DNA of 64,000 nt from Neobacillus cucumis (GCF_016107705.1 NZ_JAEHGC010000002.1:586024-650023), one strand, 5' to 3'. Numbered from the stretch's first letter, positions 1 to 8,799 are shown. Program-made: numbers and translations. The notes: generated from the letters alone by a model not told the origin.

Positions 1-714
1 GTTATGGAAGGAATTCACGATCTCGACTAATGCATGAATCGGATTTTGAACCATGCCGCCGTATAATCCCGAATGAAGATCGCTTTTTGGTCCCTTAACA
101 TCAATTTGTACACCGCACAAACCTCTCAACCCATAGCAAATGGCGGGCTTTCCGCGCTCCATCATGCTGGTATCGGAAATCACAATCACGTCGGAGGATA
201 ATAATTCCTTATTTTCCTTTACAAAGAGCGGAAGGTTAGGGCTGCCGATTTCTTCTTCCCCCTCAATCAGGAATTTTACATTGATGGGAAGGGTTCCTGT
301 GGTATTAAAGATCGCTTGCAACGCTTTGAGATGCATAAACACCTGGCCTTTGTCGTCACTTGCCCCACGAGCATAGATCTTCTCGTCGCGGATTTCTGCT
401 TCAAAAGGAGGGCTATCCCATAATTCAACCGGGTCAACGGGCTGTACATCATAGTGGCCATAAATCATTACAGTTGGTTTTCCTTCTGCCTTCAACCACT
501 CCCCATAAACGACAGGGTGACCTTTTGTTTCGTAGATTTCGATCTTTTCCATCCCGATTTCTTGAAGGGCATTGGACACCCATTTTGCAGCCTTTTGAAC
601 ATCCTCTTTATGTTCAGGGAGAGAGCTGATACTTGGAATCGCCAAAAATTCCTTTAATTCCGTTAAATGCTTTTCTCTGTTTTTTGTAAGGTATGTAATA
701 ACAGCTTGATCCAA
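1..714 (-). CDS. M20 family dipeptidase, C-terminal part cut by window edge
   Basis: Zinc-dependent exopeptidase of the M20 (ArgE/DapE/carnosinase-like) family. The visible 238 residues are the N-terminal half. They carry the metal-binding YGHYDVQP and RGASDDKG motifs and the catalytic IEGEEEIGS stretch, and then enter the dimerisation domain (SDLHSGLYGG). The reading frame has no ATG. The likely start is TTG at 714, 8 nt after an AGGAGG. The protein is probably cytoplasmic and cleaves short peptides for amino acid salvage. The gene continues beyond base 1, so full length (family about 450-470 aa) cannot be checked. Confidence 0.9.
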   Translation of the reverse strand, partial: MDQAVITYLTKNREKHLTELKEFLAIPSISSLPEHKEDVQKAAKWVSNALQEIGMEKIEIYETKGHPVVYGEWLKAEGKPTVMIYGHYDVQPVDPVELWDSPPFEAEIRDEKIYARGASDDKGQVFMHLKALQAIFNTTGTLPINVKFLIEGEEEIGSPNLPLFVKENKELLSSDVIVISDTSMMERGKPAICYGLRGLCGVQIDVKGPKSDLHSGLYGGMVQNPIHALVEIVNSFHN

Positions 715-888
715 TAAAAAAACCTCCTAAAATCTTAATTTTTCCAATAAGTTAATTTTGTAACATATTGTTAAATGTTTCAAGTTGAATTCAGGAGCGA
801 GCAGAAAATGAAATTTTATAAAGCGGATGAAAATCAATATGGTAGAATGGAAAGAGATAACTTTACATGGAAAAATGAGGGATGAGAC

Positions 889-1515
889 ATGAAGGAGATT
901 AAAAATATTTATTGTGTGGGAAGAAATTACGCAGCACATGCAAAGGAATTAAACAATGAAGTGCCTACTTCGCCATTTCTTTTTTCAAAACCTACTCATG
1001 CCTTGGTTGAAGCGAAAGGGCAGAGAATACAGCTGCCTGCAAATCGTGGCTCCATCCATTTTGAAACAGAGCTCGTTGTAAGGGTTGGGAAACAATATGA
1101 GATCGGCATGAAAGTAGACGAAACAATTGATAGTATGGCGATTGGGCTTGACCTAACTTTACGGGATGTCCAAACGGAATTGAAGAAAAAAGGGCATCCA
1201 TGGTTGCTTGCAAAGGGGTTTCCAAATTCGGCAGTCGTGAGTGAGTTCATTACTTTTCCTGGGCTTGATGAAGTGGAAAAGGCTGATTTCATGCTAATGA
1301 AAAATGGGGAGAAGGTTCAACAAGGAAACATTAAAAATATGCTTTTTGATTTACAAACCATTTTAGATTTCACCGCTGAGAATTTTGGTTTGGGTGAAGG
1401 GGACATCATTTTTACCGGAACACCAGAAGGAGTCGGACAAGTTTTGGACGGCGATCATCTTTCTTTGGTTTGGGATAATAGGGTTCTTGGAGAGTGTTTA
1501 ATTAAATTAACTTAA
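889..1515 (+). CDS. Fumarylacetoacetate hydrolase (FAH) family protein
   Basis: A 208-residue single-domain FAH fold, typical of the small bacterial members that act as acylpyruvases, oxaloacetate decarboxylases or 2-keto-diacid hydratases. The metal-binding acidic residues of the family are visible as HFETELVVRVG and GLDLTLRDVQ, and the C-terminal TGTPEGVGQV motif is intact. It starts at ATG 889 after a GAGGGATGAG Shine-Dalgarno. It is monocistronic and followed by a strong terminator. The substrate cannot be inferred from the sequence. Confidence 0.9.
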   Translation: MKEIKNIYCVGRNYAAHAKELNNEVPTSPFLFSKPTHALVEAKGQRIQLPANRGSIHFETELVVRVGKQYEIGMKVDETIDSMAIGLDLTLRDVQTELKKKGHPWLLAKGFPNSAVVSEFITFPGLDEVEKADFMLMKNGEKVQQGNIKNMLFDLQTILDFTAENFGLGEGDIIFTGTPEGVGQVLDGDHLSLVWDNRVLGECLIKLT

Positions 1516-1581
1516 TTCCTTTGGGATTTTATTGGTATTGATGTCTGGATTGGTGGCGTTATCGATTTTTAGATTTTGGGT

Positions 1582-1623
1582 CAGTCCTCCACTGCCTAAC
1601 GCAGCGGGGGACTGATTCTTTTT
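1582..1623 (+). terminator. Rho-independent terminator of the FAH gene
   Basis: CAGTCCTCCACTGC pairs with GCAGCGGGGGACTG around a 5-nt loop, followed by TTCTTTTTT. The hairpin overlaps the last codons of the convergent minus-strand gene. Confidence 0.85.
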
Positions 1624-2174
1624 TCACCAATGAAAAATGCTCTGCAAAAAAACGATAATAGGAAGAATAGCGAGAGACCGATTAACGTAATTCCCAAGTT
1701 GACTTGTTGTCCCTTAAGATAATTGTTACAGAGACGAATGGGAGCGTTAGCGTAAAGCCAGCCCATGACAAAAAGCATGGAAATTACATTTGCCCAAATG
1801 AACCCCTTCACTACAGGAGACAGCCGCCCCCAGCTAAAGGCTAGGGGCAGACCAATCATTAGAGGAGCAGTCAGATACTTTGCTAATTCAAATGTAGTAC
1901 TGTTAAGCGCGGCATCAAGGGATCTCGGCAGAAGCCAAAAGATGCTGGTAAATATAGCAATGAACAGACCAGGAATTCCATCTGGGTTGTATTGACCCCA
2001 TTCCGGCTTCCAAACATGTTTCCTGAAGCTGGTTCCAAATAAATATCCAGTAAAAGCTAATAAAGGAATTTGAACAACCATTTGGCCAACCATAGTACTT
2101 TCAAGACCCGTTCTTACTTGTGGGATACTTAGGGCGGCAATAAGCATAAAGCTAATGAATACAATAGGTTTCAT
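1596..2174 (-). CDS. Polytopic membrane protein of the heme-copper reductase cluster
   Basis: This 192-residue protein has about six hydrophobic segments (residues 1-20, 30-48, 65-85, 95-115, 120-140, 160-180). I do not recognise a named family. Its start codon directly follows the end of the SCO1 gene, so it is the last gene of the transporter-CuA subunit-heme/copper subunit-SCO run and probably co-transcribed. A role in assembly or membrane anchoring of the reductase is a guess from context only. The stop codon lies inside the hairpin that terminates the convergent FAH gene. Confidence 0.7.
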   Translation of the reverse strand: MKPIVFISFMLIAALSIPQVRTGLESTMVGQMVVQIPLLAFTGYLFGTSFRKHVWKPEWGQYNPDGIPGLFIAIFTSIFWLLPRSLDAALNSTTFELAKYLTAPLMIGLPLAFSWGRLSPVVKGFIWANVISMLFVMGWLYANAPIRLCNNYLKGQQVNLGITLIGLSLFFLLSFFCRAFFIGEKRISPPLR

Positions 2175-2783
2175 TCATTTCACCCTTAAATTTAATTCCT
2201 CGACAACTTTGTCGGGAGAGTTATAATCATATATCTGGATTAACCTGCCTTTAGGATCAATTAAATAAAATGCTGCATTATGTTCAAATCCATTTTCAAT
2301 CGGGATGACAATGACCCCTGCCATTTTTAATAATAACTTCAGTTCCTTTTGGTCTGGAACCGTAGCTATTCTCCAATTGACTCCGTCTGCTTCATACAAT
2401 TCGCGATGGTGTTCAAGCATTTCAGGTGTATCCCGCTTAGGGTCAAAACTAATACTTATAAAATGTAATTTGTCACGCAGGATCCTTTTTGGAAGGCTCG
2501 AATAAATTTTATTAAAATTCATCTCCACTACGGGGCAAACATCTCCACAGGTAGCATAAAAGAACGTAGCCAAAACGTATTTCCCTTGATATTCAGAAAG
2601 GGTAAAGGATTCTCCCTTACTGTCCTCAAAAGTGACATTAGGAACGATGGGACTTTCCTGCAACACATTGATTTTCCTTGCCTGTTCGGCTGTAAAAGCC
2701 CGAAAATGATCGCTATAGAAAAACAAAATGGCTGTGCCTAAGATTGTGAGCCCTATTGTCATGAAGAAATATTTTTTATCCAT
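2175..2783 (-). CDS. SCO1/SenC/PrrC family copper chaperone
   Basis: Membrane-anchored thioredoxin-fold protein that delivers copper to the CuA site of subunit II. One N-terminal TM segment (residues 5-23) is followed by the SCO domain with the copper-binding CGDVCP motif (Cys79, Cys83) and a distal His in GFEHNAAFYLID. A longer reading frame begins upstream inside the subunit I gene. The chosen start MDKKYFF at 2783 overlaps that gene by 8 bp, which suggests translational coupling. Its presence supports a functional CuA centre in the neighbouring subunit. Confidence 0.92.
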   Translation of the reverse strand: MDKKYFFMTIGLTILGTAILFFYSDHFRAFTAEQARKINVLQESPIVPNVTFEDSKGESFTLSEYQGKYVLATFFYATCGDVCPVVEMNFNKIYSSLPKRILRDKLHFISISFDPKRDTPEMLEHHRELYEADGVNWRIATVPDQKELKLLLKMAGVIVIPIENGFEHNAAFYLIDPKGRLIQIYDYNSPDKVVEELNLRVK

Positions 2784-4263
2784 GTGTCGAAGTTCCAATA
2801 TCCTCAGTATTGGAAATATTTTTCCCAATCTTGCTGGAGTAGTTAATAAAACGGAAGAAAAATAACAAGAAAATGACCATTGCGAAAAATCCGAAGAAAG
2901 CAGCTACAATATCTACAGGAGTCCATTCAGGAAGATGCTCAGCCCAGCGTCTTGGAGCACTTGTCTTTCCAGAGAATAAGAATGAATAGGTTAATCCAAG
3001 GAACGCCAGGAAATACATCCAAAAGATGAATTGGTCAAACTTGCTATCCGTCCGTCCGCCTTCCACCCTTGTCAGGTAGTACATGAATCCAAGAATCATT
3101 GCACAAACTCCCATCCCCATATACATATGGAAATGCCCCGGTACCCATTTGGTGTTGTGCATCACTTCATTGATCACGATGGTGGCATCAACAATTGCCG
3201 GAATCACCCCAATCACCCAGCCAAATATTGAAAGGTAGAGGAAGGTTGAAGCCACGTCCCACTTAATTCCAGAACGATAGATAATCATCAAAGCCCCAAA
3301 TGCAGTAACAACCAGCACTGGGATTCCATTGATATAGGAAAGAACCTGCCCCAAAATCAGGACCCACTTTGGCATAGCATAGTCCATCAAAAGATGATGA
3401 GGATAGGCAGAAAGCGTTAAAATGGTTGAAAGGTTCCACGCAATTAAAAAGATTTTATTGGATTTCCAAGCCCTGCCCGTATAGCGGGGGAGTAGCTCAT
3501 AGACGGCAATAACCCCCATATAAATGGTGGAATTTGCAAGAACATGGCCAAAGGCAAAGGTTAAGTTTTTTGCAAGCAGTGGATCAATAGTAAAACTTGG
3601 TGTGTAAAGGTTAATGAGGCTCATTAAAAGGATGGAAGCACCTGCAATCAGTGCCGTGATGTCAACTATACATACCATTGTAGCGGCTACAACTGTTGGA
3701 GGAGGACCAAATCCTTCTTTTTTTCCAAGAAGTTGCGGCCAGCCCAACGTTGTAGAGAAGCTTCCATATTTTTTGATGATGGCACGTGCGGTTTCTAATA
3801 GAAAAATCAAAAACGAAGTTCCAATTACTAACATCCCGCCTAAATAAAGGGCAGCACCAGTTTTCCCCCACACTCCTCCAGAAATGGCAGGCAGAGGATA
3901 AAGGAAGGTCCAGCTACCGGCAAAATCATAGCCAAAGATTGCAATTAGAATCATGGTAACGCCAATAAGGAAAAGAATAATATATAGGTGAAACACAGAC
4001 CTTTTTAAAGGAACGTATTGACTTAAAAAATACCACATGATGGCAGATACGGCGAGTATGGAAGCGCCGATCATACCGGTTCCATGCAGGGTCATGACTT
4101 TATAGAACATGATGGTGTCCAACTTGATAAGGTTTCCTTGGGACAGGAGCATCAGAACACCAGCAATCATCATTAACAGTAATACCGCACCACTAATGAT
4201 AAGTGGAAACACAACACTTTTCTTTGTATTTGGGTTAATTGCAACCCGTAATGTGTTTGTCAT
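2776..4263 (-). CDS. Heme-copper reductase subunit I, tyrosine-less (probable CuA-type nitric oxide reductase)
   Basis: Catalytic 12-helix-type subunit (495 aa). Visible ligands are His60 (low-spin heme), His240 in helix VI and His289/His290 in helix VII for the non-heme metal, and His377 and His379 for the hemes (VPGHFHMYMG). Oxygen reductases of A and B type have HPEVY-like helix VI with a Tyr four residues after the His. Here it is HVLAN, with Asn244 at that position. Lack of that Tyr is a mark of nitric oxide reductases. Together with a CuA-bearing subunit II it fits the CuANOR/bNOR group described from Bacillus azotoformans. The alternative is a divergent B-type oxidase. The gene is preceded 16 bp by subunit II and overlaps the SCO gene. 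Confidence 0.85.
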   Translation of the reverse strand: MTNTLRVAINPNTKKSVVFPLIISGAVLLLMMIAGVLMLLSQGNLIKLDTIMFYKVMTLHGTGMIGASILAVSAIMWYFLSQYVPLKRSVFHLYIILFLIGVTMILIAIFGYDFAGSWTFLYPLPAISGGVWGKTGAALYLGGMLVIGTSFLIFLLETARAIIKKYGSFSTTLGWPQLLGKKEGFGPPPTVVAATMVCIVDITALIAGASILLMSLINLYTPSFTIDPLLAKNLTFAFGHVLANSTIYMGVIAVYELLPRYTGRAWKSNKIFLIAWNLSTILTLSAYPHHLLMDYAMPKWVLILGQVLSYINGIPVLVVTAFGALMIIYRSGIKWDVASTFLYLSIFGWVIGVIPAIVDATIVINEVMHNTKWVPGHFHMYMGMGVCAMILGFMYYLTRVEGGRTDSKFDQFIFWMYFLAFLGLTYSFLFSGKTSAPRRWAEHLPEWTPVDIVAAFFGFFAMVIFLLFFFRFINYSSKIGKNISNTEDIGTSTHG

Positions 4264-4279
4264 TTACTAACTCCCCCCA

Positions 4280-4798
4280 TTATTCATTAACGATAATCTC
4301 GCGTTTCATAATGTGGTGGGCTGCACCACAATACTCCAAGCACAATATAGAATAGGTTCCAGGTTTCGTAAATTGATAATACACAGTGTTTGTATATTGA
4401 GGCATGGCCTGAGTTTGAGCAACAATATTCATTTTATCATCGTATAAACCAAAGCCATGATTGACATCCTTGCTAGTGACATGAAAGGCAATGTAGTCTC
4501 CAACTTTAAAAGTGTCCTTAGATATTTCGAACCCAAATTGCATAGCGGTAACATCGACGTCAACAGGAGTGCCTTTCGCTGCCGCCCGATGATAAGGCAG
4601 TTGTTTTAAGGTAAAAAGGCTTGTAGTCAGCAACGATAAACATACCAATATAAACCAAATATTGCGAATAAAGTATCCCTTTTTTTGAATCCCGGTATAA
4701 TCAACTTTTTTATCAGACCGTGCAAAGACAAACAGGAAGACAAAAATGATAAAAAGGCTAAGAAGTAAGGTAATATCCCAGGCTGCTTGTTGATACAT
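4280..4798 (-). CDS. CuA-containing subunit II of heme-copper reductase
   Basis: Electron-entry subunit of 172 aa with two TM helices (residues 8-26 and 44-63) and a periplasm-side cupredoxin domain. All CuA ligands are present: His114 (DVNHGFG), Cys153, Glu155 (as carbonyl), Cys157, His161 and Met164 in CLEYCGAAHHIM. The frame is open for 12 more residues upstream, but AGGGGGAT four nt before ATG 4798 decides the start. It would accept electrons from a membrane cytochrome c (or quinol, in CuANOR) and pass them to subunit I, encoded immediately downstream. Confidence 0.93.
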   Translation of the reverse strand: MYQQAAWDITLLLSLFIIFVFLFVFARSDKKVDYTGIQKKGYFIRNIWFILVCLSLLTTSLFTLKQLPYHRAAAKGTPVDVDVTAMQFGFEISKDTFKVGDYIAFHVTSKDVNHGFGLYDDKMNIVAQTQAMPQYTNTVYYQFTKPGTYSILCLEYCGAAHHIMKREIIVNE

Positions 4799-4830
4799 AC
4801 TAATCCCCCTTTTTAAAAAAATTTTTTTCT

Positions 4831-4998
4831 TCAAGGATGGCTAAGCTTGTGTGCAGCAATAAATTCCTGCCTAAAAGAATCATACAAAATAAACATAGGA
4901 ATTACTGTTAGAAAAGTCACAATTATCAGAAAAATAAAGGGATGGATTTCCCTGTTAGTTAGTAGATGAGGGGGTGGAAGGTTCCACTGATTCTCTAT
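4831..4998 (-). CDS. Small single-TM protein, possible accessory subunit (non-standard start)
   Basis: A 55-codon frame encodes a short hydrophilic head (ENQWNLPPPHLL), one TM helix (FIFLIIVTFLTVIPMFILY) and a basic tail. No ATG, GTG or TTG opens it usefully. An ATA at 4998, overlapping the transporter stop codon and preceded by AAAGGAAAAGG, is the only start that gives the whole protein. The order small TM peptide, CuA subunit, subunit I matches cbaD-cbaB-cbaA of ba3 oxidases, so it may be the equivalent of subunit IIa. The start is uncertain and the gene could be translationally coupled or decayed. Confidence 0.5.
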   Translation of the reverse strand: MENQWNLPPPHLLTNREIHPFIFLIIVTFLTVIPMFILYDSFRQEFIAAHKLSHP

Positions 4999-5678
4999 AA
5001 GTCCTTTTCCTTTATAGATGCCGGAGGGTTAAGGGGGATGTGTGCTGAAGTGATTTCTTTCTTGTTTACAAAATGAAGAGCTAAACCTGTAAAAACGAAT
5101 CCACCAATAAAGTTTCCAATTGTGGAACTGGAGGTGAATGCCATAAATGCACCTAATGTCACCATCCAATTACATAAAATTGCTTTTGTTATAGCAATGC
5201 TGATTCCTTCCACACCTAGGCTTTTATACGCGAGAGTTTTTCCTTCCGCCACAGAAATGATTTTTTCAATCATCGGCCCTTCGGTAATATGTCCCAGTTT
5301 TGTTGCAGAGATATAAAATAATCCCCCATACAACAGGCTTCCTAAAAGATTTCCAATAAGAACCTAAAAGAAGTTAATATAAACACTTTTACCGGATGTA
5401 AGCCCTCTCATTTTAGAGAGTGGCAGCATGGCAAAATTCCCGGTTACCAGCTCTAATCCTAATAATAAAATAAGGACAAATCCAACAGGAAAGATAAAGG
5501 CACCAACAATCCCCAACCGGGTTTCGATTGAAGCGGTATAAGCGAGAGTCGTGGCGAATCCCAAAAAGGCACCTGACAGAATTCCCTTGCTTAAAATGTC
5601 CTTCATAGCCAAATTGGATTTATAGGCTCCTGTAGTTGCAACATCCTCTATCAACTGAATCGGTTTAATATAATCCAA
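4995..5678 (-). pseudogene. Formate/nitrite transporter (FNT) family, interrupted by an in-frame TAG
   Basis: FNT pentameric channel protein for nitrite or formate. It starts at TTG 5678 after GGAGGGATGGAG (LDYIKPIQLIEDV). The frame runs to TAG at 5364-5366, where the family has Trp in INFFWVLIGN. It then continues in the same frame (VLIGNLLGSLLYGG) to a proper stop at 4995. One G-to-A change in TGG explains the break, so the gene is either a recent nonsense pseudogene or a sequencing error. Both halves keep family sequence without other damage. Position at the head of the reductase cluster fits nitrite uptake or extrusion linked to NO metabolism. Confidence 0.85.
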
Positions 5679-5958
5679 TCTCCATCCCTCCTTTTTCGTT
5701 TGATTTTTATTGTAAAGAGGGTACTTTGTCAAATCAATATTATTTTACAAAAAATTACAATTTACTTATTAACATAGTATTTATGGTAGAAATTCTGGAG
5801 ATGATTGCAAATTAAAATTACTGCCAATCCGCTTGAGGATAAAGTGCTATTAATCTATTTGTTTTTTAATAAGTATATCGAAGATTTGAATTCTATCTTT
5901 ATACAATTAGGAATGTGTCGAAAAAAATAGATAATGTATTTTTAAGAAAAAGAGAATT

Positions 5959-5978
5959 AAAGTGTAATTTTACACTTT
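5959..5978. promoter_or_regulatory. Perfect inverted repeat in the divergent intergenic region, possible operator
   Basis: AAAGTGTAA and TTACACTTT are separated by 2 bp, giving a 9-2-9 palindrome. It sits 80 bp before the 6060 gene and 280 bp before the transporter gene. It resembles a dimeric regulator site (the FNR/CRP core TGTGA is related but not identical). The rest of 5679-6059 is AT-rich with no gene. Confidence 0.45.
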
Positions 5979-6059
5979 CGGGAATATAATTACATTAAAC
6001 AGAACGTTCCTTTTTTGACCTTTTGAATAAATAATTATTTGTAAATGGTGGTGATAAAA

Positions 6060-6722
6060 ATGAAACCTAAGAAAATTATTTTCACAATCGTATCGATCGC
6101 AATAATTTTTGTAATCGGATATTTCCTAAATGCCTTTTTTGGAAACCCCATCAGCAAAAGAATAGCGGAAAAGGAGGTCTTAACGTATTTTGAAGAAAAA
6201 TATAACAAGGACTTCAAAGTTTATTCGTCCAGCTATAATTTTTTAATTCCAGATTACAATATTAAGTTAGGACCAAGTGATGATAAAGAGACTGTATTTG
6301 AAACTTCCAGATATGAATTAACTATGTTTGACGCGTATGGTGCGTATTTAGCTACTGAGGAATTAAAATCTAAATTTCTAGAGATTCTGGTAAAAGAATT
6401 TCCAAAAATCAAATTTACAGTGCAGGCGGAGGAACAGCATCATATAGAAGTTGCGGGTGTTGAATTTGCCTTTTTTTCTCCAGATCCCCAGACAAGATTA
6501 GAAAAGAATTATTTTAATGCAAATATATCGTGGGCTGACACCGGACTTAGCAGGAATGAAACGATAAGGCTGATGGATGAAATTGCCCTTAAGGTAAACA
6601 CCGAACTAAAGGGCATACCCAAAGAACTTAACCTGGAAATTTATGTGAAAGACAAAAAGGGAGATAATGTTATCATTGAAAGGTTTTATATTAATGGGAA
6701 AGCGATTCTTAAAGAAAATTAG
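6060..6722 (+). CDS. YfjL-like membrane-anchored protein
   Basis: This 220-residue protein has an N-terminal signal anchor (residues 5-24, IIFTIVSIAIIFVIGYF) and an extracytoplasmic domain starting GNPISKRIAEKEV, similar to Bacillus subtilis YfjL-type proteins of unknown function. GGTGGTGAT supports ATG 6060 rather than the upstream ATG 6045. It is a single gene. No catalytic motif is visible. Confidence 0.75.
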   Translation: MKPKKIIFTIVSIAIIFVIGYFLNAFFGNPISKRIAEKEVLTYFEEKYNKDFKVYSSSYNFLIPDYNIKLGPSDDKETVFETSRYELTMFDAYGAYLATEELKSKFLEILVKEFPKIKFTVQAEEQHHIEVAGVEFAFFSPDPQTRLEKNYFNANISWADTGLSRNETIRLMDEIALKVNTELKGIPKELNLEIYVKDKKGDNVIIERFYINGKAILKEN

Positions 6723-6762
6723 ATAATCATAATTTACTTAGTAATATCTTCTAATCGTGTCT

Positions 6763-6786
6763 AAAAAAAGGCCTTCCTGCGAAGGC
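6763..6786 (-). terminator. Terminator of the MOSC gene
   Basis: GCCTTC-CTGC-GAAGGC hairpin, followed on the minus strand by a run of seven T. Confidence 0.8.
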
Positions 6787-6828
6787 ATCACTTTGAGTCT
6801 GGTAGCCAATAAGTCGAATAACAACCTT

Positions 6829-7395
6829 TTATTGCATCGGATTTGAAAAGTTGTTAATTAGAATCTGTACTTGATCTCCTTGATGAATTTTACCCGGTCG
6901 TTCTACTGCACAAACAATACCTCTTCGCTTAAAGGCTGCACGAACAAAATCTGTTGCTAATTTCGGACGATCCTCATATTGCTGTTGAATAATTTCACCA
7001 GGAAACACGCACGGCAGGTTTTGACCCATACAAATCAAGCCTGTACCATTAGGAAAAATAATTCGTGAACCAAGCGTGAGACATGTAAGCTCAGAGAATC
7101 CACTCAACAATAGATTTGCACCTAACCATTCAGGCAGTACCTTCTCAATACCTAATTGTTCAGAAATCTGCCTGCAATCTTCTTCAGCCAAAATGGTAAT
7201 CTGACGGCGATTGAGGATTTCTGTACCTCTAGGATACATGGGCTGACGAGAATCCGCCGGGAAAGTAACTCCAAAGTGACGATCCCCCGGTATTCCACCA
7301 AATTCAAGATTTACCTCAGGAATTCGGCGGGTAACAAAAGTTTCTGGGTTATCCGCTATGAGGATTGCACGTACCTCTGCCTCTGCAGTTTTCAT
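6829..7395 (-). CDS. MOSC domain-containing protein
   Basis: A 188-residue stand-alone MOSC (molybdenum cofactor sulfurase C-terminal) domain, a fold that carries sulfur or binds molybdopterin intermediates. The conserved cysteine is in MGQNLPCVFPG, and the GGIPGDRHFG segment is typical. It starts at ATG 7395 after GAGGTGCTTAT. It is monocistronic with its own terminator. Relatives help detoxify N-hydroxylated compounds or mature Mo enzymes. The exact role is unknown. Confidence 0.88.
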   Translation of the reverse strand: MKTAEAEVRAILIADNPETFVTRRIPEVNLEFGGIPGDRHFGVTFPADSRQPMYPRGTEILNRRQITILAEEDCRQISEQLGIEKVLPEWLGANLLLSGFSELTCLTLGSRIIFPNGTGLICMGQNLPCVFPGEIIQQQYEDRPKLATDFVRAAFKRRGIVCAVERPGKIHQGDQVQILINNFSNPMQ

Positions 7396-7650
7396 ATAAG
7401 CACCTCTTTGAATATATCGTTATACTGTTGTTGACTCCTAGTAAATTGTAAATTTACCATTTAAAGAGTATTGTAGCACTTAAAGGAAGGTTACTCCACA
7501 CCAAGAAAGATAGAAATTCGGTAAAGCACCGGGGGACATGCATTTTTTCTTTCATCGGTTGTTATCCAATCAAAGGGTAAAGCGTATATTTTTAAAGATG
7601 AACTCGTACTTATGGTCGGAAAAAGGGAAAAACATGGGAGGCGAAGGATA

Positions 7651-8766
7651 ATGGATTTGAATCATGTAAAGAAACAACAATTTACAATTGAAAACTATAC
7701 ATTAGAAAATGGGAAAAGCATTCCAGTTACACTTGGATATGAAACCTATGGAGAATTAGATGAGGATAAATCGAATGTGATTTTAGTCCCTCATTATTTT
7801 AGCGGTACAAGCCATGCAGCAGGAAAATACACACCGGAGGACCCATTTCCAGGATACTGGAATGATTTAATTGGCCCTGGAAAAGCAGTAGATGCTAATA
7901 AATTTTTTGTCATAAGCACCGATAACCTTGCCAATGTCCAGGTGAAAAACCCCTATGTGATTACTACAGGACCTAGATCTATCAACCCGAAGACAGGTAA
8001 AATATGGGGCCTTGATTTTCCGGCTTTCACGTACCGTGATATGGCAGGTATTCAACATGAATTTTTAACAAAACAATTAGGAATCAATAAATTATATGCC
8101 GTGATGGGTGCTTCAGCCGGTGGATTTATTTCACTGCATTGGGCAGTAAATTACCCTGAAAAAGTGGAACGGATGATTGGCGTAATTACTAATCCGCAAA
8201 ATCCAATTCTTACTTCATTAAATGTGACTCAACATGGGATGCGTGCTATTGCCCTTGATCCCAATTGGAATGATGGTTTTTATCAGGATGGGAAAGAACC
8301 GATAGAAGGCCTTCATCTAGCTGTTCAAATGATGAATACCGGGGCATTCACTCCGGAATTCTATGAAACAACCTATCCAAGGGATTGCAAAGAGCAAGAA
8401 CCTTATCAGGATTTCAAAGTGCCAACTTCCTATGAAAAACAGGTTGCACAGGCGATTGAATCTGGTTCAACATTTGTTGATGCCAGTCATTGGTATTACA
8501 CGTGCAGGGCAACGATGATGCATGATATCGCACATGCTCATGAATCATTGGAAGCGGCTTTAGAAAAAATTACAGCAAAGATATTAATGGTATCCTGTAC
8601 CAGTGATTTATTGCAGCCTACCGTTTATAATCGAGAAATGATTGAAATCATGAAAAAGCAAGAGAAACAAGCGGAACTATTTGAATTTGATAGTTTAAAG
8701 GGACATTTGGCCGGCATATTAGAAACACATTTGTTTCGTGAGAAAATTGCTGAATTTTTAATTTAG
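7651..8766 (+). CDS. MetX-like alpha/beta-fold acyltransferase or hydrolase
   Basis: This 371-residue protein belongs to the homoserine O-acetyltransferase-like branch of the alpha/beta hydrolases. The nucleophile elbow is GASAGG (Ser155) instead of GGSMGG of true MetX. The Asp is in SCTSDLLQP (Asp319) and the His in KGHLAG (His352), so the triad is complete. The altered elbow and the loss of the usual MetX substrate residues suggest a different acyl acceptor or a hydrolase. The start at ATG 7651 is set by GGAGGCGAAGG. The longer frame from 7612 lacks a good ribosome site. Confidence 0.85.
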   Translation: MDLNHVKKQQFTIENYTLENGKSIPVTLGYETYGELDEDKSNVILVPHYFSGTSHAAGKYTPEDPFPGYWNDLIGPGKAVDANKFFVISTDNLANVQVKNPYVITTGPRSINPKTGKIWGLDFPAFTYRDMAGIQHEFLTKQLGINKLYAVMGASAGGFISLHWAVNYPEKVERMIGVITNPQNPILTSLNVTQHGMRAIALDPNWNDGFYQDGKEPIEGLHLAVQMMNTGAFTPEFYETTYPRDCKEQEPYQDFKVPTSYEKQVAQAIESGSTFVDASHWYYTCRATMMHDIAHAHESLEAALEKITAKILMVSCTSDLLQPTVYNREMIEIMKKQEKQAELFEFDSLKGHLAGILETHLFREKIAEFLI

Positions 8767-8799
8767 GATGTGTTAAAGGACAATGCTGATTTTGAAAAC

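Noticed and set aside
2776..4263. Ordinary terminal cytochrome c oxidase subunit I
   Set aside because: The active-site Tyr four residues after the helix VI His is Asn. Kept only as the alternative reading.
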